64,000 bases of DNA from Mastigias papua (Eukaryota; Cnidaria; Scyphozoa; Rhizostomeae; Mastigiidae), in the NCBI GenBank assembly GCA_964019165.1, contig OZ025280.1, positions 12,642,428 through 12,706,427 on the forward strand. Direction: 5' to 3'. This document shows positions 31,783-43,194 of the stretch, in pieces. Position 1 is the first letter of the stretch, and each line of letters starts with the position of its first letter. Under the pieces are notes generated by a model, which worked only from the letters and a program-made list of their open reading frames with translations, ran no database searches and was not told the DNA's origin. A program made the position numbers and the translations under genes.

Positions 31783-32575
31783 TTACAGGCACTTCTCAGG
31801 GCCCATCAAGTCATTGTACGTTTGGACAAAGTTTGTCCCAAGCATCATACCCTCTAGCCCCACAAGCTTGGCTAAAACCGATTGGGCATTCACGAACAAA
31901 TTGGTAAGGGCTTTGACATAATCGGCATTTCCTTTGTGATTGGTTGTTAGTTCACACATTGGAATTCCTTCCATCCAAGCGATTTCTACATTGTCCTGTC
32001 TTGGCCCCCACCAGCTTACAAGAACTTCTCTATCAAAACTTGAATGTGCTTGTTCAGTTTCAGCATTTCTTATCATTGCTAGACTTCCTGCCAACAGTTC
32101 ACCTATGTGATGAATGACTTTAGCAACAATCAAATCTACTCGTCCTGAATCATTGATGTTCATGCATTGTTTGTAGTCAAATGATGGGATGCCAGCCAAT
32201 TGTAATCTCGCAGTCACAGATGCTAGTTTATTAATATCTGTGCCTTCAACACCTGGCAAGGCTTCTAAAGCAAGTTGCATTTGCGGGTGAAGCCCTCTAA
32301 GAAAATAATCTTTTGCAATTACCTTGTGCATTGTCTCATCAAAAGTAGCATAAGAAAGTGTGACTAGCTCTAGCACTTTCTAAGCAAAAGTAAGGGCTGA
32401 CTCACCTTGATGCTGTTTCCGGTTGTTCAGCTCTTGACTTGCGGTCTCCCTATATTGTTTCCCTTTTTCAAATTCTTTAAGCAATTCAAGTTCAAGTTTC
32501 CTTACATCTTGTTTCTTGTGAGTAGACAGCCTCATATAAGTATCAAACACACATCCTTCAAGTTTAATTGCACAG
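31783..32575 (-). pseudogene. Gag relic of the gypsy-B family
   Basis: The translation parallels gypsy-B gag (46873-47643) throughout: YMRLSTHKKQD against YMRLPTADKKD, KVIAKDYFLRGLHPQMQLAL against KTIAKDYFLKGLHLKMHIAL, and LASVTARLQLAGIPSF against LATETMRLQLAGIDSF. One TAG at 32380 replaces the Tyr of TFAYK. Near the end the gag frame shifts; the alternate frame still shows the knuckle remnant (FVRECPI, QACGARGYDAWDKLCP) ending in Q-TGA-CTTG, in the same position as gypsy-B's gag stop. Pol is absent: the copy ends shortly after, at a GTAAGT. Confidence 0.8.
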
Positions 32576-32755
32576 CATACATAAAATAATATATACTCAC
32601 ATAGTCCTGCAGTCACAGTAGAAACTAACGTCTTCTCTTCATATGTAAGTTCTGTTATCTGTAAGGGATTATTTGCCCTACTTATGATCATAAACTTTGC
32701 TATTCTGCTGCTGATATGTGCACAAATGATGAAATGGCGCAAAATCAATGTGTAC
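32573..32755 (+). repeat. Element D left terminal inverted repeat
   Basis: Inverted partner of 36972-37178, with roughly one mismatch in ten by eye. Both copies happen to be open in one frame (CMIIRRVNNPLQITELTYQE on the right copy), so the repeat could alternatively be a duplicated exon. Confidence 0.65.
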
Positions 32756-32895
32756 ACGTGATTATGCAGGAAGTTGTCACGTAGTGGATGAACAAGCGAT
32801 ATCAGCTATCATGAACTAACATGGGAAGGTTTTCAAAACTCTGCGCTAACGAAAAGCATGACTATTGGAGAAGTACCTCTCCATTACTAATAAAT

Positions 32896-35800
32896 CTTAA
32901 AGTGAAAGTTGGTACGAGCAATGTATTTTACAAAGCTTTACCCAGAAAAGTTCGACAAGTAAAAGACACCATTTCTGTAAAGCCTGTCTTAAAAAATGTT
33001 GGGAAAAATGCAAGTTTACCTCAAAACTGCCAGAAAACTACAAAGACTACCCCTCATATATGACTGTAAGTGATAATTACTGACATACTTTATATATCAG
33101 AATTTTTCACAATAATATTTGGAATTTCTGAATTCCAAAAATTAAACACTTTGTTAGCTTCATTATTACAGCTTGAAAATAAAAAGTACACAATTGTCAA
33201 AAACACTTAAACAGGATGTGTTGATTGAGGTTCAAAAGAGTAAATGTTGGGTATCTTTAAAGCAGTATTTAATGTTTATAAGTGAAAGAAGACTTCTTCA
33301 CATTTCCCTCCTAATGCTGAAAACAGATCTGCCTCCCTAAGTACTTTTCCCTACAATCTAAGAAACTAATTATCTGCCATGCTTGCAATTAACTATATCA
33401 CACTGGTTTTATTTACTGATCCCCTTGGACACTTGGAAATCTTCAGTTGAGAGGAGGTGGTAATAAATGGGGGGTTGGACTATATACAAACTAACAATTC
33501 CTTATTTGGGAGGTGTCATTAAATAAAAATGAGTAGTGAAATTTAGGACAAATTTGCAATCAGGGACCCCATTCACTGAGGTGCCTAGGATTATATTTAC
33601 AGGTTTGAATTTCAGAAAATGGTATTTTTTTATACAGTATCTATTGTCTGACAATATCTAAATAATCTTCCATTAGACTGATACACCACATACATCTAAA
33701 TTTTCCATAGCTTAAGGATGCCATCGCTGATTTGCAAACTGAGTCATCTCAGTCTCAAGAAAACAGCTGGCCAAGCTCTATACTTGACTCACAAATAGAT
33801 ACATCATATGAAGAGCTACAGAGTATTGAAGAATCTGTCAATAATGACAAGGGACAGAGATTTGATGGAGCAACAGTTGGCAATGAAACATTCTGTCTGT
33901 TTCCAAAAGATACGGCAAAATATGTCCCAGCATATTTAACCAAAAAGGAAATACTTGAAGGAGTAGGGGAAGTTGACGTTGGGAGCACTTTCATGTATGT
34001 TCCATCAGATCTAGTATCACAGTTGCAAACAATTGTTGAACAAAGCACCAACCTCCAAATGGAAGTAAAATGTTGCAGTGAATATTTATGGTTTGTGTAT
34101 GGAAAACATGACAGAATGCCTCCATTTGATCCAGACTCCCTAAGAGAAGCTTCAATTTCAGCTGGTGCCACTACACTCTTTGATGTTATACTTGATGACA
34201 TGTCAGGTGAAGGTAGGTCTGCAAAACAACAGGAAAAAAATAAAAAGAAAACTGTTACCATCGTATATATGTTGATGTTTGGCCAGTCACAAAAAGCCAG
34301 TTGGTTCCAGACAGTTATGTCAAATATGGTTGTAAAACAGGTCATAACTGAAGGAGGTCTTTCTGTTTTGAATCAAAGTGGGATAGCAATAACAAAGTCA
34401 ACCCAATGTAGACTGATTACTAAAATAGCAGAACTTCATGAACTGATAGTAAGAGAATTTGTAGCTGATGCCATTGACAAAAATGCACTTCTTGTCCTGA
34501 TGATTGATGAATTCACCAACATCCATACTAAGAGGAGGCCATCTGATCAAACAACCTCCACAGCTAGAAATATGGCAACAAGTCTAGTACAGCAGTTTGA
34601 TGATGGCCCAGCTATTCCAGTGCACAAAGACACAATCAATCTTGGCGGAATTTGCAAAGACAAGCTGCTTCAATTCAGTCAAAACATCTTTTCATGCTTC
34701 TCAAAAGCATTTGCAATATCAATGCCATACTGGATAAGAGCAGCATCTTTTGATCCTGAAATGGAAAGGTCAAGAATTGAAATCCATAACTACCAAGAGC
34801 ACCTGACAGGAACACAATGTATGAGGAAAATGACTGGTTGCAAGCTTCTTGATGACTTAGAAATTCCTCTTAAAAAGCTTTGAAAACGTCAAGACAGCAG
34901 CATGTCATGCAGTTGAAAAAAAAGACTTAGTCCATACATGTCTAAGTTCATCTGTCCACTGCCTGGTGACTGGCCAGCACACTTAGTCATGAGGCAAATA
35001 CAACATCATGCAAAAGAATCTTCTGATGGTGCATCTCTTCAGACTGTTGTTCCTTTCCTTAGTCCCTTGCATATCCAGCTCAATGCTGGGGAATGTGTCT
35101 GTCGTCTTAATAGTGAGTTCTTTAAGAGAGCATATCCATTCATCTTTGGGAAAAAGAAGGTGTTGGCAAATAAGCCAAAAGCTTGGAGAATATCATTTCT
35201 GCTTGAGGTTGTGTATGGGAGTAGGACTGTGATACGGGATCAGGTTTTGGTTGCTTTTTCAAACTGTAGGGACACCCAGTACCTCACACTTCTTAACCTA
35301 ATTGATAACTATCTTCCTCTTGTCCTTTCCATCTATTCAGTAATATTCCAAAGTGGGAAAACAGACATGTTTGCTAAGTCTCTTCCCCGATGCTGGTTAA
35401 TGTTTTTTTGCTTCAGAAGACATCATTATGATAAGGCTCCACTTGTACAGCTAAGCAATTTCGTATACTGGAAATCAATAGATCATCCTTTATACCACAA
35501 CATGATGAATATGCTCAATGCTTTTGATGAATATCCTGTTGAAAATTTTCATTCACTTCTTCGTGCTCAAACTTATGATCATGACATTGGAGACACTCTT
35601 TGCAAAAAAGCCAAAAGGTTGGATGCCAGGAGCGATGTGTCAATGAGTTTCGAGTCAACATTTGTCATCCCAAAGAATTATACATTTGGGCACACAAACA
35701 TTGACCAATTGAAAATTATGGCAGCGAAAGGTTTGATCGACGCGTGTCAGGATATCAAGGATAATCTAAACAATGCAACCCAGGTTACATGGCCAAAAAG

Positions 35801-35948
35801 AAAGAAGAGGAACCTCACATACTGGAAAGTGCCACAGCTATATGGAGATGAAGCACTTGTAACCTCAAAAATACTGCCTCTTGGTTACCAGTTTCTAGGA
35901 AAAGACCCAAACCCATCAAAGTTTGTTCACATAATTGACTTATCTTAG
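32896..35948 (+). pseudogene. Element D protein: zinc-ribbon + RNase-H-like (DUF6589-like) transposase candidate
   Basis: Exon 1 (about 32896-33065) has a Cys cluster, KRHHFCKACLKKCWEKC, then LPENYKDYPSYMT and donor GTAAGT. Exon 2 starts at 33711 after TTTTCCATAG and joins in phase 0. It reads to 34870, frameshifts near 34870-34950 and ends at 35948. Conserved-looking features are VLMIDEFTNIHTKRRP (candidate catalytic Asp), LSPLHIQLNAGE, FFKRAYPFIFGKKKVLANKP, LLNLIDNYLPLVLSIYS, and YPVENFHSLLRAQT (candidate catalytic Glu in E-N-x-H-S). I recall similar uncharacterised proteins in invertebrates and fungal DUF6589, but cannot verify that here. D...D...E spacing and terminal repeats suggest a transposase. 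It looks recently inactivated. Confidence 0.55.
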
Positions 35949-36583
35949 ATTCTGGATATTTTCCTAAGGTATAATACATCGTATTAGGGTTCATACACAC
36001 CTGCCTAATACTTTCCGTTAACTTTTCCTGACATGTTTCATGAAAATGAAGGTGGTTTCCTCACTACATATTAGGAATATACTATATCTTTTTACTAACC
36101 TACCAGTGTTGCAACTGATACAGATGACCAATCTTTTAAAAATAAGTGAATGAACACATTTCCAATTTGACTAAGAAAGGGAGATTCCCTAGTCAACTAT
36201 TTTCTCAAATGTGCAATGTGTATAGGTGCCTATTAGGCACCAAAGAATTCATTTGCATGGATGATAAATTTCCCTCTTTACCTGAGTTCCTTCCAGCATC
36301 AATAAAGTGTCTTGACTTTTCCTTACTTTCATTAAAAACACAGGTTTTCCTGACTGTTCCTGACTGTATGAGCCCTGAGTATGGTTAGAAGATAGATGTA
36401 TGCAAAATTCAACATTCAGGCATTAATAATAAAGATTTATTTCTCACACATTGGATCAAAATAACCTTCAAATGTGCATGAATAATGCAATCATAAATAA
36501 GCCAGGTGTATCAAGTGTTGTATACTTTATGGTGTAGCTACTGTAATTCCTGAGAGTTGCAAAAGTTTTATACCAACCTTCAG

Positions 36584-36792
36584 TCACGATAAGTGAAGGA
36601 CTGACTCATGAAGACAACAAAAGAGACAAAGACGACAATACCGAATCAAACGAGTGTGGTGATTCTGAAGATGCTGACAATCGTGGTCTTGAGAGTGAGC
36701 CAGATCATCTGGATGCACATGAACGCCATGAAACAACAAGTCTGCGATTGAAGCAGCAAATCTTTAGTTGGGGCTTAATTCCAGGCCCTTAA
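36584..36792 (+). CDS. Acidic exon, unknown
   Basis: An acceptor-like TACCAACCTTCAG is followed by about 69 codons rich in Asp, Glu and Asn (ESNECGDSEDADNRGLESEP), then ETTSLRLKQQIFSWG and TAA. It may be the last exon of the element D gene or of a second gene. No domain is recognised. Confidence 0.3.
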
Positions 36793-38698
36793 ACTGTCAT
36801 CTCAGATTTGACTCGTAGCTTGCATCAAGCGGACTTTTAGACATACCCATAGTTTCCACTTCCATTAGATTACCTGTGATACACCTGTCTTTAAGGAAAA
36901 CTACCGAGCGGTCATGCTGGGTCAAGAAAAATGCTTTGCTCAAAAACAAAGTGTGCGATATATTCTATGCATGTGCTCTTCCTTTATAGTGTAAACATTT
37001 TGCGCTGTTTCATCATTTGCGCACACGTCAGCAGCAGAATGGCTACGTGTATGATCATAAGAAGGGTAAATAATCCGTTACAGATAACAGAACTTACATA
37101 CCAAGAGAGGATGTTAGTCTCTACTGTGACTGCAGGACTATGTGAGTATATATTATCATTATCTTATGTATTCTGCTCCACTAGACAGACACAGACACCT
37201 TGTTGAGTACCACAATTCTGTCCTGTGTTTATAACCTAGAAACGGGTAGTTGGAGTTGGCCAATCATTTGGTATGGTAAGTAAGGTAGTTGAGAAATAGT
37301 TTAGGTCCAATAATCATTAGATTCGCAGAAGGGGACCTGTCATTCCACCCTTTCACTTCCAATATATGAGGGTGACGATAACAACCAAATACATGAACCG
37401 ATATCTTGCAATCGCGGACATATTTTGAGTGACTGCAACAGTAGGTTTTTGCTAAATTCATTAAAATAATCGTTTCAAAAGAACATTGCTAAATATCTGA
37501 AAACACATTTTACAAGATGTTTTTGTTTCCGAGGGGTAGTAAAAATCGCCAAAATGGGCCTACATTTAGCTGTGAGGGGTATTTGTTGATAGAATCACGC
37601 ATTCTAATTGGCTAAAACGGTATGGAGAATATAAACGTGATCAATGCTCTCAGCCAATCAAAGATTTGGAACCTATGCTCCTTACTTTACATTGGAGAAC
37701 AATCGTTGCCAATGTGTATACATTGTGCTTTAATCGTTTGCAGCCCCGATACATGGACAGATATTCCATTTGAAATGTCATCAGATAATGAGGGATAAGA
37801 TATCTTAAGACAATCATTATTGTGTAAGGTGAAAAAGATATTTCGAGAAAGATTAGGAATAAAATCAGAATATCTAATGAAATATGAGAAGCCTCTGGTG
37901 AAGTTATGTACTGGAACCATCTATGTATGTGAAAAATATGTCAAGGTTCACAAGCGAGAGTACATTCTTGGTGGCATATTCCATGTAGATCAGGAGTGAA
38001 AAGCGGAGACACTGACAAAATGTCTTTGGTCCACATTGTTTTCCATTATTTCATGTTATCCTTTTCTACTGCTCATGTGTGCTGCAGCACACACATCAGT
38101 AACAACGAACAGAGATTCTCTCTCCTCGTCATAAGAATTCATCTTCAGATGACAAGTATGTTTTTGGAGTCATGGACGGTCTGTGATTATACTTGCAAGG
38201 TAGCTAGCAAAGCAACAGGCTATGCTTGAGGATGTAACATAGAAACAGCATTAGCACAGACCAATGTGCAATGGCCTGTGATGATGGAATATCAGTGAGG
38301 GGCCAGGTGGCGATTGCCACTTTGGCACCAAGCCCAGATCGTGGCCCAAACTGCATGGAAGAAAATGAATGAAACCTTTCACCATTGTCTCATGTTTCAT
38401 CAGATATTCACAATAACATCAAAACACATTTATTTTATTCACAAAATATTTTAATCCTTTGCGAGATTTCTCGGAATATCTCAAGAATATCTTTTGTCAT
38501 GTTACATGATAAGATATGCAAACGATATCCCTATGAATATTTATTATTTACATAAATTAATTTTTGCTATTTCAAGTGACACTTACGTAGCAGTATAAGA
38601 CTTTATTTTCATTCATATTTTGTTTCTTTTGTTGCTGTAAAGATTTCATTCTTTAAACCTTTATAGACAAAGTATGACAGGTAGAAATATGTCCAAAT
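36793..38698. other. Element D right end and unassigned sequence
   Basis: It contains the right inverted repeat of element D (about 36972-37178). From 37179 to 38698 I see no convincing gene. Confidence 0.4.
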
Positions 38699-39672
38699 AA
38701 AATCAGCATCTAGTAACATGCACTGAACTAACATTTCCACCTTATTATTACAGCTTACAATGTTCACTTACAGCCTAAACACAAAACAGCTTGATAATTA
38801 TATGGAAACAAATTGTTCATACATTGCACATGGACACCAATGGTGGTGATGACATCTTGACAACTAATAGAAGGGATTACTCAAAACAATGATTACACAA
38901 CAAAACATAAGGAGCATATCAGGGACATGGGACAGTAAAATCTATCGTTTAACATTACTCCCTCCTTTCAAAACAAGCCTACTGGCTTGAACTTTCCAAA
39001 GTACGCAACACCAACCCAGAATGAAAACTAAACACAAAATATGACAAGATGAAAACACAAAACCATTAATTGCTTGCTAGTGCCAGACAAGTAAAGTAAT
39101 CCAAGTGTCTGCTGGAGTTCTTAGGGAACTATAATCATTGTGTACATTTCCTTGAAGTAGTAACACTGAGGTATTTGATGATAAACCCCAACTTTGCTGC
39201 TCCTTTCATGGCACTTTATTGCGTATTTGACCACATCTAAGGTGTTACCCCACTACTCAAATAAACTCGACATCTAATAACATGCACTGAACTAACATTT
39301 CCAACTTATTATTACAGCTTACAATGTTCACTTACAGCCTAAACACAAAACAGCTTGGTAAGTATATGGAAATAAATTGTTCATACATTGCACAAGGACA
39401 CCAACGGTGGTGATGATATTTTTGACAACTGATAGAATGGATTACTCAGAACAATGATTACACAACCCAGAATGAATACTAAACACAAAATATGACATGA
39501 CCAAAAACACGAAAACAATAATTCCTTGCTAGTGCCAAACAAGTAGAGTAATGTGTACATTTCCTTGAAATAGTAACACTGAGGTATTTGATGATAAACT
39601 CCAACTTCGCTGCTCCTTTCACGGTACTTTATTGATTATTTGACCAAATCTAAGGTGTTACCACACTACTCA
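38699..39672 (+). repeat. Tandem duplication, period about 561 bp
   Basis: Copy 1 begins near 38701 and copy 2 near 39263. Both run through CATGCACTGAACTAACATTTCC, TTACAATGTTCACTTACAGC and GAGGTATTTGATGATAAAC to CTAAGGTGTTACC.CACTACTCAA. Copy 2 lacks about 150 bp present in copy 1 (around 38940-38995 and 39110-39140). The end of copy 2 runs into the start of the SWIM/C48 gene. Confidence 0.85.
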
Positions 39673-41328
39673 AGTGTATATAAAGGGATTGAAAAGTGTC
39701 TCATGGCTTCAAACCATACTTATCTCAGAAGAGAACATGGTGATTTAAATGATCCAGTTGATATGGGCCTTCCACAACCAACAAAATTGAGCATTGGTGG
39801 AGAGATTTACACAAAAGACTGGCAAAGAGTCTGACAGTATATTTTGACAAGTTAGATAGCCAATACTCTTGATTTTCATTCGACACCTACAGGATTTCAC
39901 AGCAACTTCAGCCTTGTCTTTAAGTTTCTGTCCTCTGCACACACGTAGATTCCGAATCTTTGAGCATAAAGTCAAGCACTCACTCTACAACACTCTACAG
40001 CATTGGATGGAAAGCAAGCTATAGCAGACAGTATCCCAAAGTCCCATATCACTATTACTGGTTATGGAACATTTGCAGTCCACAACCTGTCACGCAATAC
40101 TACTAGTAAAGACTATGAAGTTGTCTTTGGTGATGAAAATACTCTGCCAAGTTGCTCATGCCACAAGTGGAGAAAGTCCCCATATCTCTGTAGACATTTC
40201 TTTGCTGTTTTCCACTCATTCCCCATGTAGCCATGGGATGCATTGTCACCAATGTACAGAAATCCCCCTTCTTTAAGTTGGATGAGTTTTGCAACACCAT
40301 CGTTTCTGGGCAGAATATGGCTGTCGCAATCGGAAATGTAGGAGAAGGGAAGATACACACAAGTATCGAAACATACAATCATGATGCATTGATTTGTGGA
40401 GGTAAAGCAATGAGTATATCGAATACTTCAGGAGTGGATAATAAGATGTATGCCAACTGTGCCAGTCTTTGTAGAAAGGCCATCAATGAAATAAGATCCA
40501 TAATGTTTCTATTGGAAGGAAAGCCTGATGTACTGCAGAACCTGCAAACAGATCTGGAGAGCATAAAAGAATATTTGTATTGCTCATGTTCGTCAGAGAA
40601 AGGGCTACCCCTACTTCCCAAAGATAACAGTAGAGCAGCAAGGAAATCTGGGAGAAACCTATTATCACTACCTGCCAGAAAACGAAAATGGCAGTAGTCA
40701 TCACGAGTTGGTAAAAAACGCAAAAAGATGGAACATGCAAAGAGTATAGAATTAACTGTGGCAATGATGCTTCCTCAACAGTGAGCACTGGAAGCAAAGG
40801 CATGGGCGAATCTGTCAATGGGGAAAATGACTACGAGGATCACAATCCTTATGCAGACTGCACATCATGAAATGAGGCCCTTGGTGGTAAAATGAACTAT
40901 GAATTTACTATTCCATCAAATGTATCAAGGCAGGATTGGGAAGCTATTGAAGAAGGGAGAATGCTCGATGATACTGTCGCAAATAAAGTCCAGTCCATGT
41001 TGAAGGAGGAATTTCCAAATGCAGCAGGGCTACAAGACACAGTACTATGACAGAAACTGCAATGTAAGGCTCTTCCACATGTCCCCTTCATTCAAATTTT
41101 GCATGATGGGAGTCTTCATTGGGCAGCAATAAGCACATATGGTTGTGATGATGACGAAGTCTTGTACATGAACAGTTTGTTTACTGGCCTGTTGACAAGG
41201 AAAACGAAGCAGCAAATATGTAACATCGTAATGTGTAAAAAAGATATAATAAAAATAATTGTCTTGCCTGTACAACAACAGTTAAATGGTCTTGATTGTG
41301 ATGTGTATGCCATTGTATTTATAATGCC

Positions 41329-42501
41329 CTGGCAAAATGACTGGACATTTGCACTGAACATGCACTGGATAAATGTCCAGTGCAGAATTTTGCGTCGTTT
41401 TGCTACCTTGTCCAATGTTGTTCAGTTGTGTTCAGCGATGTTGAGAGTTAAGTCGATTTTGAAGGCAGTCAAAAATGTTCAGCGGACAAAATGTTCAGTG
41501 GACAATGTTCACCCGGTTTGCCATACCACTGAACATTGTCCGGCTTGCGCAAGCGCATTGCAAATGCAAGAGCGGTGAGCGGACCGTATTTTGGTGCCAT
41601 TTCACTTCTCCATACTTGCTCAGACCAGACCTTATCAAAGGAGAGTTTGGAAACCAGAAGAAAGAAAGTGAATCAGAATTGTCCCAAAACAGGCAAAGAA
41701 GTGGTCAAATAGTGATGTATCATTGCTGATTGACCTTTTGGAGGAAAGAGGTTGTTTATGGAATGTTTATGATAAATCCTACCATCTTAAAGACGTAAGG
41801 GAAAGGGCTCTAAATGAGAAGAGTGAATGTCTGGATGTCTCACCAGCAGATATCAAGACAAAAATTTAAACACTAAGATCTCAACTTGGCAGAGAGATTA
41901 CAAAGGCGAACAGAACAAAATCTGGTCAAAGTACAGATCAACTGTACAAATCAACATGGATTTATTGGGACAGCCTCCAGGTTTTGCACCCTGCACTCCA
42001 GCTAGGAAAGAGCAGGGACAGTTTAAAAGGATCCCTCATTGACACTGAAACTGAAAACCCAGAACTTGAAAATAAATCAGAAGGTGATTACTCAAAGTCA
42101 GCTTCAAGAGAAACATCAACCCCAAAATTCAAAAAGGGAGCCCTGGAAGAAAAGAAGGTTGAGCTTGATCACTTTTTTTTTGGGCTCTTCATCGTCAACA
42201 GCCTCCATAATGCTCAAAACCAAAGCAACTTTTCTCTTACAATCCATGATTGTCGATCTCAATATGGCGGCAGATTTTGTTTCCATTTTACATCCCCTTG
42301 GCGCTCTATGGTCGGTTAGCCCCAGGCTCCTAAAACTAGATTCCAGACCCCAAAATCGTGTGCTTCCTATCGCAGAGAAAATGGTCACTGGACAATGTTC
42401 AGTCATTTTGCCACCTCCAAAATATGTCATTTGTTCACACACTGGACACGGTGAGCAATGTCCAGTCGGTGTTCAGTGTAAATGTCCAGTCGTTTTACCA
42501 G
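41329..42501 (+). mobile_element. Non-autonomous DNA transposon with MADF remnant
   Basis: The ends are CTGG(C/T)AAAA(T/C)GACTGG, continuing ACATTT(G/A)CACTGAACA, inverted, with GCC on both sides (41326-41328, 42502-42504) and further GTCCAGT/GTTCAGT repeats inside each end. It lies inside the C48 protease gene. The interior, about 41700-41990, encodes a MADF/Myb-SANT-like domain. Removing it would rejoin the protease frame but for one missing base. Confidence 0.8.
41695..42000 (+). pseudogene. MADF (Myb/SANT-like) domain fragment
   Basis: Frames read KRWSNSDVSLLIDLLEERG, CLWNVYDKSYHLKDVRERAL, VSPADIKTKI-stop-TLRSQLG and TDQLYKSTWIYWDSL. This is the MADF fold, with conserved Trp/Leu and L-R-x-x-x-x-R/E helices. 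MADF proteins are the second, DNA-binding partner of many PIF/Harbinger transposons, so this points to that superfamily. A stop at about 41868 breaks it. Confidence 0.7.
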
Positions 42502-42684
42502 GCCGTAACATCAATAGTACATGGGAAATTAGACTTTAATCTGATAAAGTATGATGAGATGAAGATGAGGTCACACATGATGAACATGCTTGTGAAGAAC
42601 AAATTAAAGGAGTTTCCCAATACAGATATTAAGACAAGGAAAACCTGCAGGAAAATTCTTGAAATTGATCTGTATTGAAATTTT

Positions 42685-43023
42685 AATAAAAATGATGCAA
42701 ATCCCCGTGCCCTGTATAGCACATACCTAATAACTACTCCCTAATGTAATATATGTCATTTCAACTGTAGTAATTTCCTTTAGGTTTTGATGCTATCTCA
42801 CATCAACTTGATTGAAAATAATAACGTGCCAGTTCTGCACTTGACAACTCGGAACGATGGAAATATAGTATTGGACAGTTAGGAGGGAGTTGACATTTTA
42901 AAATAAATGATGCAAATCCCCTGCGCCATTGTATAGCACATACTTAATGACTACTCCCTAATGTACTATATTTCATTTAAACTTTAGCAATTTCCTTTAG
43001 GTTTTGATGCTATCTCGCATCAA
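42685..43023 (+). repeat. Tandem repeat, period about 216 bp; second copy split by gypsy-B
   Basis: Copy 1 (about 42685-42900) and copy 2 (from about 42901) share AATGATGCAAATCCC, AATTTCCTTTAGGTTTTG and ATGCTATCTC.CATCAA. Copy 2 stops at CATCAA (43023), where the gypsy-B LTR begins, and resumes at 47892 with TCAACTTGATGGAAAATAAT, matching copy 1 at about 42803. Copy 1 is therefore the unoccupied form of the insertion site. Confidence 0.9.
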
Positions 43024-43155
43024 TGTAGATACTTATATCGAAAGGAAGCAGAGTTCAAGTTTTCTATTAGATCTATAACTGAATGACTAAAATTAAGCAT
43101 GAACAAGAATACATACAGCGAGTACGGGGGGAGGAATGGGGGTAACCTCCTTACA
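43024..43155 (-). repeat. Gypsy-B 3' LTR
   Basis: 132 bp. Compared with 47760-47891 it differs at five positions, four of which involve C/T or G/A at or beside CpG-like sites. Confidence 0.9.
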
Positions 43156-43194
43156 TTTCTCCTCCCCCTCTAACACACCAAGATTTAAAATGAA

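Larger units (their letters stand above)
32573..37178 (+). mobile_element. Element D: DNA transposon with about 170-bp inverted ends, novel transposase-like gene
   Basis: 32573-32755 is repeated in inverted orientation at about 36972-37178. Both read inward through CATA(A)..ATATATACTCACATAG, then TCCTGCAGTCACAGTAGA and CTGTTATCTGTAA.GGATTATTT, and fade at about GCGCAAAA. Between them lies one large two-exon gene (32896-35948) and an acidic exon (36584-36792), in the layout of a single-gene DNA transposon. No target duplication could be read. It inserted beside, or into, the gypsy-B-like gag relic. Confidence 0.55.
39640..42678 (+). pseudogene. SWIM zinc finger + C48 (Ulp1-like) cysteine protease gene, interrupted
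   Basis: Exon-like 39640-39834 precedes an acceptor-bounded exon from about 40001. That exon has GTFAVHNLS and a SWIM finger (CSCHKWRKSPYLCRH: CxC...CxH), then a nonsense TAG at 40228-40230 (probably TGG) and a frameshift near 40260. The 40233-40697 frame continues with FFKLDEFCNTIV. The protease part (about 40895-41325) has HDGSLHWAAIS (catalytic His) and QQLNGLDCDVYAI (Gln and Cys; the usual C-G is C-D). An insertion at 41329-42501 separates its tail, VTSIVHGKLDFNLIKYDEMK to the stop at 42678. SWIM plus Ulp1-like modules occur in transposon-encoded proteins, and this is likely one, but I see no terminal repeats for it. Confidence 0.6.

Noticed and set aside
31378..32575. One domesticated gene joining the gag relic to the downstream exons
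   Set aside because: The gag GTAAGT donor leaves phase 2, but the next exon is open only from phase 0, and the gag carries a TAG.
33755..34345. 196-aa minus-strand ORF
   Set aside because: Antisense to the element D gene, whose plus-strand translation has clear motifs.
41099..41578. A single 159-aa ORF as one protein
   Set aside because: Its C-terminal half lies in the inserted MADF element; only the first about 75 codons belong to the protease.
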